A stretch of DNA of 64,000 bases. It comes from JAMZMI01 sp963848175. GTDB lineage: Bacteria; Bacteroidota; Bacteroidia; Cytophagales; Cyclobacteriaceae. Shown here one piece after another: positions 36,972 to 44,981 of this stretch. The translations under genes were made by a program, and so were the position numbers. Position 1 is the stretch's first letter. Each line of letters starts with the position of its first letter. The stretch is taken from contig CAWKCO010000003.1 in the NCBI GenBank assembly GCA_963848175.1, forward strand, positions 248,001 through 312,000, in the 5' to 3' direction. The notes under the pieces were generated by a model. The model was not told the origin of the DNA. It ran no database searches and saw nothing but the letters and a program-made list of their open reading frames with translations.

Positions 36972-38551
36972 TTAAAACTCACTAATAGAGTGGAATTTAA
37001 TCTCAGGGAAATTGTCCTGTACCATTTGCAACCACGCCTTGCTTTCGGCCATAAAAACCAGCTTACCTTCTTTGTCTTTGGCAATGTGGCGGTATTTATC
37101 TTTGATAAAAGCATCAAGTTTTTCTTCGCTTTCACTACTGATCCAGCAAGCTTTGTGGATGTTTACATGGTCAAAACGTGCCTTGGCATTGTACTCATTA
37201 AGCAGACGGTGCTGCAGTACCTCAAACTGTAGGCTCCCACAGTTCCAACCACCTTACGGCTACCCATCTCATAAGTAAAGAGTTGCGCCACACCCTCGTC
37301 CATCAGCTGATTCAGTCCTTTTTCCAGTTGCTTGGACTTCATCGCATCCATATTTATCACCTCTTTGAATAGCTCAGGAGAGAAGCTTGGGATGCCTTTG
37401 TATTGACCTTTTTCTCCTTCGGTGAGTGTATCACCAATTTTCAGATTGCCAGTATCATACAGACCTACTATATCTCCTGGAAATGCTTCGTCTATCGTCT
37501 CCTTTTGCTGTGCCATAAAAGCCGTGGCATTAGAAAAACGAAAATTCTTATCATGGCGCACGTGGTAGTAGTTGCTACCCCTTTGGAAAACTCCAGAACA
37601 GATCCTTGCGAATGCAATTCTATTGCGGTGCTTCGGATCCATGTTGGCGTGGATTTTAAAAATAAATCCAGTGAATTTCTTCTCCGTTGGCTCTATTTTT
37701 CTGTCCTCCGTCTCGCGTGCTTTTGGTTGTGGTGCCAGCTCGATAAAGCAATCGAGCAATTCTCTAATCCCAAAATTATTAACAGCACTACCGAAAAACA
37801 CGGGAGCAATTTCTCCTCTCTTATAGGCTTCTACATCCAGTGGATCATATACACCATTGATCAGCTCTACATCTTCGCGAAGCTGATCTACATAAGATTT
37901 TGGCAGATGCTTGTCCAGCAGCGGATCATCCACACCTTTAATTTCAACCACATCCGTTACCTTTTTTGCTTTGTTTGGCTCGTATAGGTTCAGGTTGTTT
38001 TCGTACATATTGAAAACCCCACGCAGCGACTTGCCCATACCTATCGGCCAGCTCATTGGGCGCACTTTGATACTGAGTTTCTCTTCTATTTCATCTAGCA
38101 GATCAAAAGCATCTTGACCTTCACGATCCAGTTTATTGATAAAGCAGATCACTGGCGTGTTTCTCATTCGGCAAACCTCCATGAGTTTTTCCGTCTGGCG
38201 CTCCACACCTTTCACACAGTCTATGACCATGATCACACTATCCACTGCCGTAAGTGTACGGTAAGTATCTTCCGCAAAATCCTCGTGACCAGGCGTATCG
38301 AGGATGTTGATTTTGAGGTCGCGGTATTCAAAACCCATCACGGAAGTAGCTACGGAGATACCTCTCTGCTTCTCTATCTCCATCCAGTCGGAGCGTGTAG
38401 AAGTATCAATTTTGTTGGACTTTACCGCACCAGCCGTCTGTATGGCTCCACCAAAGAGCAACAATTTCTCCGTAAGGGTGGTTTTCCCAGCATCGGGGTG
38501 GGCAATGATGCCAAATGTCCTTCTTTTGTTGATTTCCTGCTCTAGTGTCAT
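36972..38551 (-). CDS. prfC: Peptide chain release factor 3 (one frameshift)
   Basis: Translational GTPase that recycles RF1/RF2 from the ribosome. P-loop AHPDAGKTTLTEKL, DTPGHEDFAEDTYRT and NKLDREGQDAFDL (NKxD) are intact. Near 37233-37237 one base seems lost: reading GCCC instead of GCC on the minus strand continues as VGALQFEVLQHRLLNEYNA and onward to the stop at 36972, giving about 527 residues, the usual RF3 length. Start chosen at MTLEQEIN (38551); an in-frame ATG at 38575 adds eight residues. Probably a base-calling deletion in a CCC run rather than a pseudogene. Confidence 0.92.
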
Positions 38552-38640
38552 GCGCGCTACTTTTTCGAAGCGCAAAGTTAATCTTTCTGAGTGCTAAAGA
38601 AAATGGTTTTGCAAATGTGTACTAAGCTCCAACTTTCACT

Positions 38641-38700
38641 CTGTTCGTAGTGTTCCAACGGGCACTACGAACGATGAATGAAGGTGAGTCTCTGACTCAC
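38641..38700 (+). repeat. 60-bp dispersed hairpin repeat, copy 1
   Basis: Contains GTTCGTAGTG-10-CACTACGAAC and GTGAGTC-3-GACTCAC hairpins. A copy with 56 of 60 identical bases begins at 40141, so the two direct copies bracket the IS3 element. The differences include one that converts a pair into a wobble and keeps the second stem. Confidence 0.8.
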
Positions 38701-38702
38701 AA

Positions 38703-38768
38703 TTTTTAACACTAATTTTAATAGTGTTAAAAATATTAAAATATTTTAACACTAAATTGTGCTAGTGT
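38703..38768. promoter_or_regulatory. Palindromes with AACACTA half-sites
   Basis: TTTTTAACACTA (38703-38714) is complementary to TAGTGTTAAAAA (38722-38733), and a second set ACACTA (38749-38754)/TAGTGT (38763-38768) follows. The half-site therefore appears four times in 66 bp. It looks like an operator for a dimeric regulator, but the gene it served is not evident. Confidence 0.35.
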
Positions 38769-38778
38769 AAACAAAAGC

Positions 38779-38882
38779 TTGAACCTGCTACATTTGACTG
38801 GACAGTAAGTTAAGCTCGTAAAGCTAAATTTTGAACCTGCTACATTTGACTGGACAGTAAGTTAAGCTCGTAAAGCTAAATT
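38779..38882 (+). repeat. Two tandem copies of a 52-bp unit at the IS3 left end
   Basis: 38779-38830 and 38831-38882 are practically identical. Each contains TGCTACATTTGACTGGACA, the left inverted repeat of the IS3-family element. The second copy ends 9 bp before the orfA start codon. The element therefore has two left ends. Confidence 0.9.
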
Positions 38883-38890
38883 TACTATCT

Positions 38891-39205
38891 ATGAAAAGAG
38901 AAAGAAGATCCTTTGATAAGGAATTTAAAATGATGGCAGTTAATCTCTGTTTAACAGGAAAACCGTCTAAAGAGGTTGCAGAAGAACTAGGTGTCAGAAC
39001 CGAACTGATCAGACGGTGGAAAAGGGAATACGAAGAGACAAAAGAAGGTAGCTTTTCGGGGCATGGAAATGCAAATCTTACCGATGTGCAAAGAGAAAAC
39101 TTGCAGTTAAAGAAAGAGCTAAGAGAAGCTCAATTGGAGCGTGATATTCTAAAAAAGGCTGTAGGCATCTTCTCCAGGGGAGACACCAAATCTACAAATT
39201 CATAA
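38891..39205 (+). CDS. IS3-family transposase OrfA
   Basis: 104 residues with an N-terminal helix-turn-helix (about 8-55, KRSFDKEF-like start and VAEELGVRTELIRRWKREY) and a C-terminal leucine-zipper-like helix (NLQLKKELREAQLERDILKKA). It binds the IS ends. The slippery heptamer A AAA AAG is at 39151-39157, followed by a small TCTCC/GGGGAGA hairpin, so part of the ribosomes should shift by -1 into orfB and make the full transposase. Its stop overlaps the orfB ATG. Confidence 0.9.
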   Translation: MKRERRSFDKEFKMMAVNLCLTGKPSKEVAEELGVRTELIRRWKREYEETKEGSFSGHGNANLTDVQRENLQLKKELREAQLERDILKKAVGIFSRGDTKSTNS

Positions 39206-40062
39206 TGGATTATCACTTAGAATTTGGTGTTGAGAGGATGTGCAAAGTCTTGACCGTAAGCAGAAGTGGATATTATGATTTTCAAAGGAGAAAGCCTTCT
39301 GCAAGGTTGATTGAGAATAAGAAAATTGCAGAGCAAATCAAGAGGGTGTATAAAGAAAGTAAAAATCGATATGGTAGCCCTAAGATAACCGATAGTCTAG
39401 TGTCAAATGGTTGGAAAGTATCTCGTCAACGTGTTGCTAGAATTATGCGCTGTAATGGTATTAGAAGCATCGTAAGTAAGAAGTTTCGAGTGAACACCAC
39501 AGATTCTTCACACAACTTTCCTATTGCAGAGAATCACTTGAATAGAAATTTCACTGCTAGAAGACCAGCAGAAAAATGGGTTTCTGATATAACTTATATA
39601 CATACTGAACAGGGGTGGCTTTATCTAACTATCATTATGGATTTATTCGACAGAAAGATTGTAGGATGGGCACTAAGCACAGATATGACCACAGAAGCAA
39701 CTGTACTGGCTGCATGGAGAATGGCCGTTCTCAATAGACCGATCACACAACTACTAATTTTTCACTCAGACAGAGGCGTACAATTTGCTTCTCATGCTTT
39801 CAGAGTCGAACTCAAAAAACACCCCGTTTTACAATCTATGAGTAGGAAAGGGAATTGTTGGGATAATGCAGTAGCAGAGAATTACTTTAAAATACTGAAA
39901 TCAGAAATGGTCAATCACAGCAAGTATATCAGTATTCTTCAAGCCAAAACAGAGGTTTTTGAGTTTATCGAAATATGGTATAATCGACAAAGAAAACACT
40001 CGTATCTAGGATATAAAACCCCAAACGAATACAGTAAAATCAATTATTCAAAATGCGCTTAA
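39205..40062 (+). CDS. IS3-family transposase OrfB (DDE integrase domain)
   Basis: 285 residues from ATG 39205. The -1 frame upstream of this ATG is open from the slippery site and encodes GRHLLQGRHQIYKFI, which continues into MDYHLEFGVERMCKVL, the conserved OrfB start, so the functional product is the OrfAB fusion. The HTH_21 region and the rve catalytic core show DDE: D in WVSDITYIH, D in IFHSDRGVQF and E in DNAVAENYFKILK. All three residues are present and the reading frame is intact, so the transposase may be active. Confidence 0.93.
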   Translation: MDYHLEFGVERMCKVLTVSRSGYYDFQRRKPSARLIENKKIAEQIKRVYKESKNRYGSPKITDSLVSNGWKVSRQRVARIMRCNGIRSIVSKKFRVNTTDSSHNFPIAENHLNRNFTARRPAEKWVSDITYIHTEQGWLYLTIIMDLFDRKIVGWALSTDMTTEATVLAAWRMAVLNRPITQLLIFHSDRGVQFASHAFRVELKKHPVLQSMSRKGNCWDNAVAENYFKILKSEMVNHSKYISILQAKTEVFEFIEIWYNRQRKHSYLGYKTPNEYSKINYSKCA

Positions 40063-40140
40063 TATATTGTCCAGTTTTTTGTAGCAATTCCAATTCCAAA
40101 CTTATCAATGCACTAACCAATGATTGAAAATGACTTCTTG

Positions 40141-40200
40141 CTGTTCGTAGTGTTCCAACGGGCACTACGAACGGTGAATAAAGGTGAGTCTATGACTCGC
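40141..40200 (+). repeat. 60-bp dispersed hairpin repeat, copy 2
   Basis: Second direct copy of the element at 38641-38700, exactly 1500 bp away. The first stem (GTTCGTAGTG/CACTACGAAC) is unchanged, and in the second stem one pair became a T/G wobble. Confidence 0.8.
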
Positions 40201-40264
40201 GAATAGAATGAGAACAAGCCCAAGATTTTAAAATCCAATCCACATCTCGAGTAGCCAGATTATT

Positions 40265-41179
40265 TTATCCCTTCCTCGTATAGGTACTTTCAAAAATCTT
40301 ATCTGCATTGGCCGCCTCAAAACCATCTCTTCGGTGTTTTCTGCCAATTTCCTCAGCTGATAAATCTTTAAACTCTGGCAATACAGACCGCTCAGCAAAC
40401 TCTACATAGCTACCCGAAATCATTTTTTCTTCTCCATCTCTGAATTTGGCCATGATCATTCCAGCCATGGAGCTACTCTGACGCAGCAGCTTATCCGCAC
40501 TCACTTTGATCTCTCCACCTGAGCTATTGAGCTTCACGCTAAGATCTTTTAAAAACTGGTTGAATACATCCAGATCATTGTGTGGTGCTGGCAACTCATG
40601 CACGCTGATGGTATAGTGGTTGAGGTAGTATCGGTTGTAGATCACCCAGGCGGCAAACTCGCTTTCTTCTGAAAGCCGCTCATAATCCGCCAAGGTGGGC
40701 AAATCCCACAGTGGCTTATGAAAAAAGTCCGCAACAGCCTGGCCGTTATTCAAATCCAGTGAATCCACAGGATCGGAAGTGATCGCATCGGTATATGAAT
40801 GGATAATGCTCTGCGCTTCTTGAGACAGGTCTTTCACCCGCAATTCACTAATAAAAATACGCGGATATGCTGGAGTGGGTGGCGCATACCAATACGCATC
40901 CAATTTCTTTTGCTCGAAATAATATGGATCCATTTTGGTGTATCCATGAGTCAAAAAGATTTTCTCAAAGGATTGAATCCCCAAATTTGGAACACCTAAT
41001 GTCCTAAAAGCAATGTGATCGTTGGTGATGTCATTTTCACTCTGAATGAGCCCTTGATCAATCATGGCATTGGTGACTTTGTTTACGTCAGGCACGTTTG
41101 TCTTGTATCGTTCAAAAAGGTCGGTAAAGAAATAATTCAATGTGCTTAACGATTCTTCCTTCTGCGCTTGATTGATCAT
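40265..41179 (-). CDS. DUF1338 family protein, probable 2-oxoadipate dioxygenase/decarboxylase-like
   Basis: 304 residues matching the DUF1338 family (YdcJ/HglS type). The metal-binding histidine region is ITNDHIAFRTLG near residue 60; a second candidate is in YYLNHYTISVHELPAP and the glutamate in SSSMAG...SYVEFAERS. Characterised members convert 2-oxoadipate to D-2-hydroxyglutarate in lysine breakdown. Whether this paralogue does so is not shown here. It is divergent from a LysR-type regulator 73 bp away, which probably controls it. Confidence 0.8.
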   Translation of the reverse strand: MINQAQKEESLSTLNYFFTDLFERYKTNVPDVNKVTNAMIDQGLIQSENDITNDHIAFRTLGVPNLGIQSFEKIFLTHGYTKMDPYYFEQKKLDAYWYAPPTPAYPRIFISELRVKDLSQEAQSIIHSYTDAITSDPVDSLDLNNGQAVADFFHKPLWDLPTLADYERLSEESEFAAWVIYNRYYLNHYTISVHELPAPHNDLDVFNQFLKDLSVKLNSSGGEIKVSADKLLRQSSSMAGMIMAKFRDGEEKMISGSYVEFAERSVLPEFKDLSAEEIGRKHRRDGFEAANADKIFESTYTRKG

Positions 41180-41252
41180 GGTATAAAGTCTTTAAAATAT
41201 TCAACAAAAAAAGGGTGTTTTATCATTACCAACAATTCATATTTGTAATGAA

Positions 41253-42131
41253 ATGATAAGTAACACTAATCAAATAGAACTCCGACATATTCGCTACTTT
41301 CTGGCTCTAGCCGAAGAGTTGCACTATCAAAAGGCTGCCGACCGACTTTTTGTTTCACAATCTGCGCTAAGTCAGCAGATCAAGCAGCTAGAAGGAATCG
41401 TGGGTAGCGCGCTTTTTGATCGTACTAACAGAAAAGTAAGCCTCAACAAGGCAGGTCAGCTATTCAAGGAAGATGTGTCGGGGCTTATGGCGCAAGTATC
41501 GGTAGCTATGGAGCATCAAGCTTTGCTTCGCAAAGGGGTGGCAGGGCGTTTGCGTATTGGGTTTGTTGCCTCGGCCATGCAATCGGTTTTGCCTGCGATG
41601 CTTACCGCTTTTGAAAAAGATCACGAGCAAGTGCAGATTGAGTTTGAAGAGCTGCCAAATGAATCTCAGCTGCCTGCCGTGGCTAGTGGCAAGCTTGATA
41701 TTGGGTTTGTGCGCACGAGCAATGTAGGAGAAGGACTTCAGCTACGCAAAGTGCATTCCGAGAGCTTCGTTTTGGTTTTGCCGAAAGGCCACCCTAAAAG
41801 TAATTTTCAAAATCTTGCCGAATACAAAGACGAGCACTTCATCCTTTTTCCTAATGATAAAAGTTCGTCCTATTTCCAGCAGATACTCAGCATGTGTGCC
41901 GATCATGGCTTTGTGCCCAACATCAAACACAAGTCTATCCATGCACCCACCATTTTTAAGCTTGTCTCTCTAGGCATGGGCGTTAGCATTTTGCCGGCTT
42001 CTTTGGCGGATGCCAACCAAACGGACATAACATTTGTACCTCTCAAATCACTCAGCTACTTCACCGATCTTTTTATGATTTGGAGAACTGATAATCGCAA
42101 TGCTACACTGGGTGAATTTCTAGCTTCTTAA
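41253..42131 (+). CDS. LysR-type transcriptional regulator
   Basis: 292 residues: N-terminal winged HTH (about 7-65) with the signature LRHIRYFLALAEELHYQKAADRLFVSQSALSQQIKQLE (quoted in part as LRHIRYFLALAEELHYQ and VSQSALSQQIKQLE) and a substrate-binding domain (about 92-290) with RLRIGFVAS. It is divergent from the DUF1338 gene and probably regulates it in response to a small metabolite. Length and motifs are normal. Confidence 0.92.
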   Translation: MISNTNQIELRHIRYFLALAEELHYQKAADRLFVSQSALSQQIKQLEGIVGSALFDRTNRKVSLNKAGQLFKEDVSGLMAQVSVAMEHQALLRKGVAGRLRIGFVASAMQSVLPAMLTAFEKDHEQVQIEFEELPNESQLPAVASGKLDIGFVRTSNVGEGLQLRKVHSESFVLVLPKGHPKSNFQNLAEYKDEHFILFPNDKSSSYFQQILSMCADHGFVPNIKHKSIHAPTIFKLVSLGMGVSILPASLADANQTDITFVPLKSLSYFTDLFMIWRTDNRNATLGEFLAS

Positions 42132-42371
42132 ATAATATTCAATTGGAGTGCTGGCCTAGAGAAAAGGCATTTAATTTCTCGATAAAGAAGGTTGTTTGAG
42201 TGGATTCAAATCCGTTTTAAAAACCGTGCATCAAAAATCTACTAGATTAGCCCGAGCATCAATGAAATAACATGACCTTTTGGTTATGTTTAAACTTTGT
42301 TACCCCTATTGAAACAATCACTTGAAAAACATCAAAAAGAAGAGCCCTACTAGAGCTCTTCTCTGAAACAC

Positions 42372-42470
42372 CTATCTTTCTGCAATAGAAATGGCTCTTG
42401 GCACGCCTTTTCTTACAGCATTGTATTGCTCCTTTTCCTCAGAGTTAGTCCTGTCTAATTCAAGAGAATG
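42372..42470 (-). pseudogene. Remnant of a second BlaR1/M56-like gene (C-terminus only)
   Basis: About 30 codons identical or nearly identical to the end of the M56 gene at 44982-46673: LDRTNSEEKEQYNAVRKG and then VPRAISIAER plus TAG. Similarity of the DNA continues through the stop and the hairpin terminator to about 42336. Nothing of the rest of the gene remains, and upstream of the remnant on the minus strand is the IS256-type element. It is the trace of a duplication or deletion event involving the blaIR-like locus. Confidence 0.85.
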
Positions 42471-42498
42471 AGATCTAACTAAATGGTGTGTTTATTTG

Positions 42499-43727
42499 GG
42501 CTTAATAGACATTTTGGCGGCTGAAAGCCGTATAACTAACTGACAGTCATAGATTTGATTCAAATCAAAGGTTATGAATAAAAAAAGTGCTTTTTCTGTA
42601 GAGGGATTATTGTCTCTAAAAATGGAATTCGCAACGGTAAACAGCGTTATAAATGCCACTCCTGCGGTCGTCAATTCAGTGGAGGAAATAAGCTAATTGC
42701 AAGGGAGTTATGGATTGAATACGTCGAAGGCAAGCAAACTTATTCACAATTAGCAGAAAAATTTGGCTGTTCAATTCGTACTATTCAAAGGAAAATTGAT
42801 GAACACCAAGTGCAATTAGCTGCTCCAGTATCGAGCCCTGTCATTGTTTTAATGGATACCACTTATTGGGGTCGCAACTTTGGATTAATGCTTTTTAAAG
42901 ATGCTGTTAGTGGTGCAAATCTGCTCAAAAAGTACGTAAAGCATGAAACAAATGCTGCCTATGTACAGGGTATAACAGAATTAAAGGAGAAGGGATTTAT
43001 CATCAATGCTATAGTCTGTGATGGGCGAAAAGGATTACCTCAATCTTTCAGTGATGTACCTGTGCAGATGTGTCAATTTCATCAATCCGCAATAATGAGA
43101 CGTTACCTCACTAAGAAGCCTAAACTGATAGCAGCTAAGGAATTACTGTCTGTAGTTGATCTATTGAAGCAGACAGACAAAGAATCATTCGAAGGAGCTC
43201 TCAATCAATGGATTGAAAAATGGCAGATTTTCTCAACGAAAGAACACTAAATCTTGCTACTGGCAAGACATTTTATACCCACAAAAGACTTAGAAGTGCT
43301 TATAGAAGTCTAAAAACGAATCTACCTTGGTTGTTCACATGGTATGACCACATCGAACTCAAAATCCCAAATACAACCAATGCAATTGATGGGCATTTTG
43401 CTGACTTGAAAAATAAACTCAGAAATCATAATGGGCTTACTAACCAGCGAAAAATGAAATTCATAAATGAGTTTTTGAAGGTATAAAGACCTCCAAAAAT
43501 ATCAATGGGTTGTACTGATAGCACAACCCATGTACGATATTTTTTATCGGCCATCTGCCTTATCCCTGACAGGTTGCTCTCCAGCAGAGCCTGTTTCCGT
43601 TTTAACAGACAATACAAAAATTGGCAATTATCATTTTTGATCAGCCAAATTGAAAAAATAAACACCCTCCAAAATGTCCATTACTAAGTATGTTCTAATT
43701 TTCAGCCGCCAAAATGTCTATTACTCC
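42499..43727 (+). mobile_element. IS256-superfamily (mutator-like) insertion sequence
   Basis: 1229 bp, flanked by 8-bp direct repeats TTTATTTG (42491-42498 and 43728-43735), the duplication length expected for this superfamily. Ends are inverted repeats of 28 bp with two mismatches: GGCTTAATAGACATTTTGGC at the left and GGAGTAATAGACATTTTGGC (complement) at the right. It carries one transposase gene with two frame breaks. The family call (IS256/IS1249-like MULE) is from motifs only; IS1595-like is the alternative. Confidence 0.85.
42574..43486 (+). pseudogene. Transposase with zinc ribbon and MULE-type catalytic core, two frameshifts
   Basis: About 304 residues if two missing bases are restored: one A in the A run at 42580-42586, one G in TGG near 43220. 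N-terminal zinc ribbon (CFFC ... CHSC, with KNGIRNGKQRYKCHSC), an HTH (YSQLAEKFGCSIRTIQRKI), then DDE/MULE core: D in VLMDTTYWGR, D in VCDGRKGL, the CQFHQSAIMRRYLTKKPKL stretch, and the final acidic region in TTNAIDGHFADLKNKL. Here the usual E is D. Either a decaying copy or sequencing errors, since both shifts lie in homopolymers. Confidence 0.8.
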
Positions 43728-43728
43728 T

Positions 43729-44859
43729 TTATTTGGATATGTTTTGTTCTTCCCTCAGTCTTCTCAGCAAAAGAGTCGACCTTAAATAAAGATCTGTAAT
43801 GCCCCAGTGATAATTCCTTAAGAGTATGATTCCATATTCAGATTCTTTGTCAAAAATCAGATTAGCTCTATAACCTGGGGTACCTCCTTGATGGCAGATT
43901 GTATGGATTAAGCTGTCTTGGTAAATAGAGAAACCAAGCCCATAGTTTTTTTCCCAATCACTTGTTGGTGTTTGGCTAGTTTGCATCAAGGCAAGGTTAT
44001 CAGAATTTAATATATCAGCATGACCCATATTGGCCATCATAAATTTGGCAAGATCATTGGCTGTAGACCAAATTCCTCCATTGGGAACGCCCCATGTCAT
44101 TCCAGAAAGTTCTCGCCTTGGCCTTTCATCGTCATAACCACCTATCGGCCCCCCATGTCTACCATGAGCCCAATGTTGCATCTTTTCTTCGGGAATTACA
44201 TAGAAAGTGCTTTGCATATTCAGAGGTTCAAATACCTCCGACTCCATCAATTCTATGAATGGTTTATTCGCTGCACGTGAAATAGCTTTTCCAAGAACAC
44301 CGAACCCTATGTTTGAATAAGCATATTTTTCATCTGGTTTCGAAATGAAATGCGTCTTTGGCAATACGGTGAGCAAAAGTGAATCCCAAGACGCCACTTT
44401 ACATTGAACAAATCGCATTTCAGGCAAGTGAGCTAACCCTGAGGTATGACTTGCAAGCTGACGAAATGTGAATTTCGTGGAATCTGAGTATCCCTTGATC
44501 CCTTTTACTTCAGGGAGGTATTTTTCAATTGGCTCATCTAAAGATATGATACCTTTTTGCACTTGTGTCATCAGAAGGAATGCCGTGAACGATTTGGAAA
44601 TTGAGCCAATTCTGTAGATGCTATTGGTGTCTGCCGGAAACTCGTTTAAATCAGCTATTCCAAACCCCTTTGAGCGGATTAGCTGATTACCTTTAACAAT
44701 AGCCATTGATATGCTACCATTGAGGCCATCATCTTTTAAGTCTTTTTGCAATTGCCACTCAAATTCATCTAGTAATGAATTGATCTCCGGATTAGAAGTA
44801 TTTGGATTGTTGCAGCTCATAAGAGAGAGCAGAGAAATCAATGTAATTAACTTGTACAT
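43729..44859 (-). CDS. Serine hydrolase, class C beta-lactamase-type lipoprotein
   Basis: 376 residues with lipoprotein signal peptide (LLSLMSC, Cys16). The beta-lactamase/transpeptidase domain shows SISK (SxxK with nucleophilic serine) in RIGSISKSFTAF, YSN (YxN) in KYAYSNIGFGVLG and an HQGG motif in ICHQGGTPGYRA in place of KTG. Such proteins act as D-aminopeptidases, esterases or penicillin-binding proteins; true beta-lactamase activity is not implied. It stands downstream of a BlaI/BlaR1-type pair, which may control it. The stop codon lies inside the target duplication of the adjacent IS and is preserved. Confidence 0.9.
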   Translation of the reverse strand: MYKLITLISLLSLMSCNNPNTSNPEINSLLDEFEWQLQKDLKDDGLNGSISMAIVKGNQLIRSKGFGIADLNEFPADTNSIYRIGSISKSFTAFLLMTQVQKGIISLDEPIEKYLPEVKGIKGYSDSTKFTFRQLASHTSGLAHLPEMRFVQCKVASWDSLLLTVLPKTHFISKPDEKYAYSNIGFGVLGKAISRAANKPFIELMESEVFEPLNMQSTFYVIPEEKMQHWAHGRHGGPIGGYDDERPRRELSGMTWGVPNGGIWSTANDLAKFMMANMGHADILNSDNLALMQTSQTPTSDWEKNYGLGFSIYQDSLIHTICHQGGTPGYRANLIFDKESEYGIILLRNYHWGITDLYLRSTLLLRRLREEQNISK

Positions 44860-44946
44860 ATCAGATTTGATTAATAGAAAATAAAGTTGTGATAAAATTT
44901 AGGTGCTGAGGCGCAATTGCTGTTCTTCATGTTAGAACAAAAAATA

Positions 44947-44975
44947 AAAGAAGAGCCCTACTAGAGCTCTTCTTT
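44947..44975 (-). terminator. Intrinsic terminator after the M56 gene
   Basis: AAAGAAGAGC (44947-44956) pairs with GCTCTTCTTT (44966-44975); on the minus strand it is followed by T-rich sequence. The same hairpin was copied with the remnant at about 42336-42364. Confidence 0.75.
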
Positions 44976-44981
44976 GAATTC

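Larger units (their letters stand above)
38838..40086 (+). mobile_element. IS3-family insertion sequence
   Basis: About 1249 bp, or 1301 bp if the outer left end at 38786 is used. Left end TGCTACATTTGACTGGACA and right end (complement) TGCTACAAAAAACTGGACA are imperfect inverted repeats starting with TG and ending in CA. It has two overlapping frames, orfA and orfB, with the A6G slippery sequence. I could not identify a target duplication. Confidence 0.88.

Noticed and set aside
38786..40090. Target-site duplication for the IS3 element
   Set aside because: The 3-5 bases outside the left end (ACC) and right end (ATT) do not match; the 60-bp flanking repeats are not a duplication.
43505..43687. 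A 60-codon plus-strand gene at the right end of the IS256-type element
   Set aside because: It lies between the transposase stop and the inverted repeat, with no recognisable motif, and is probably non-coding.
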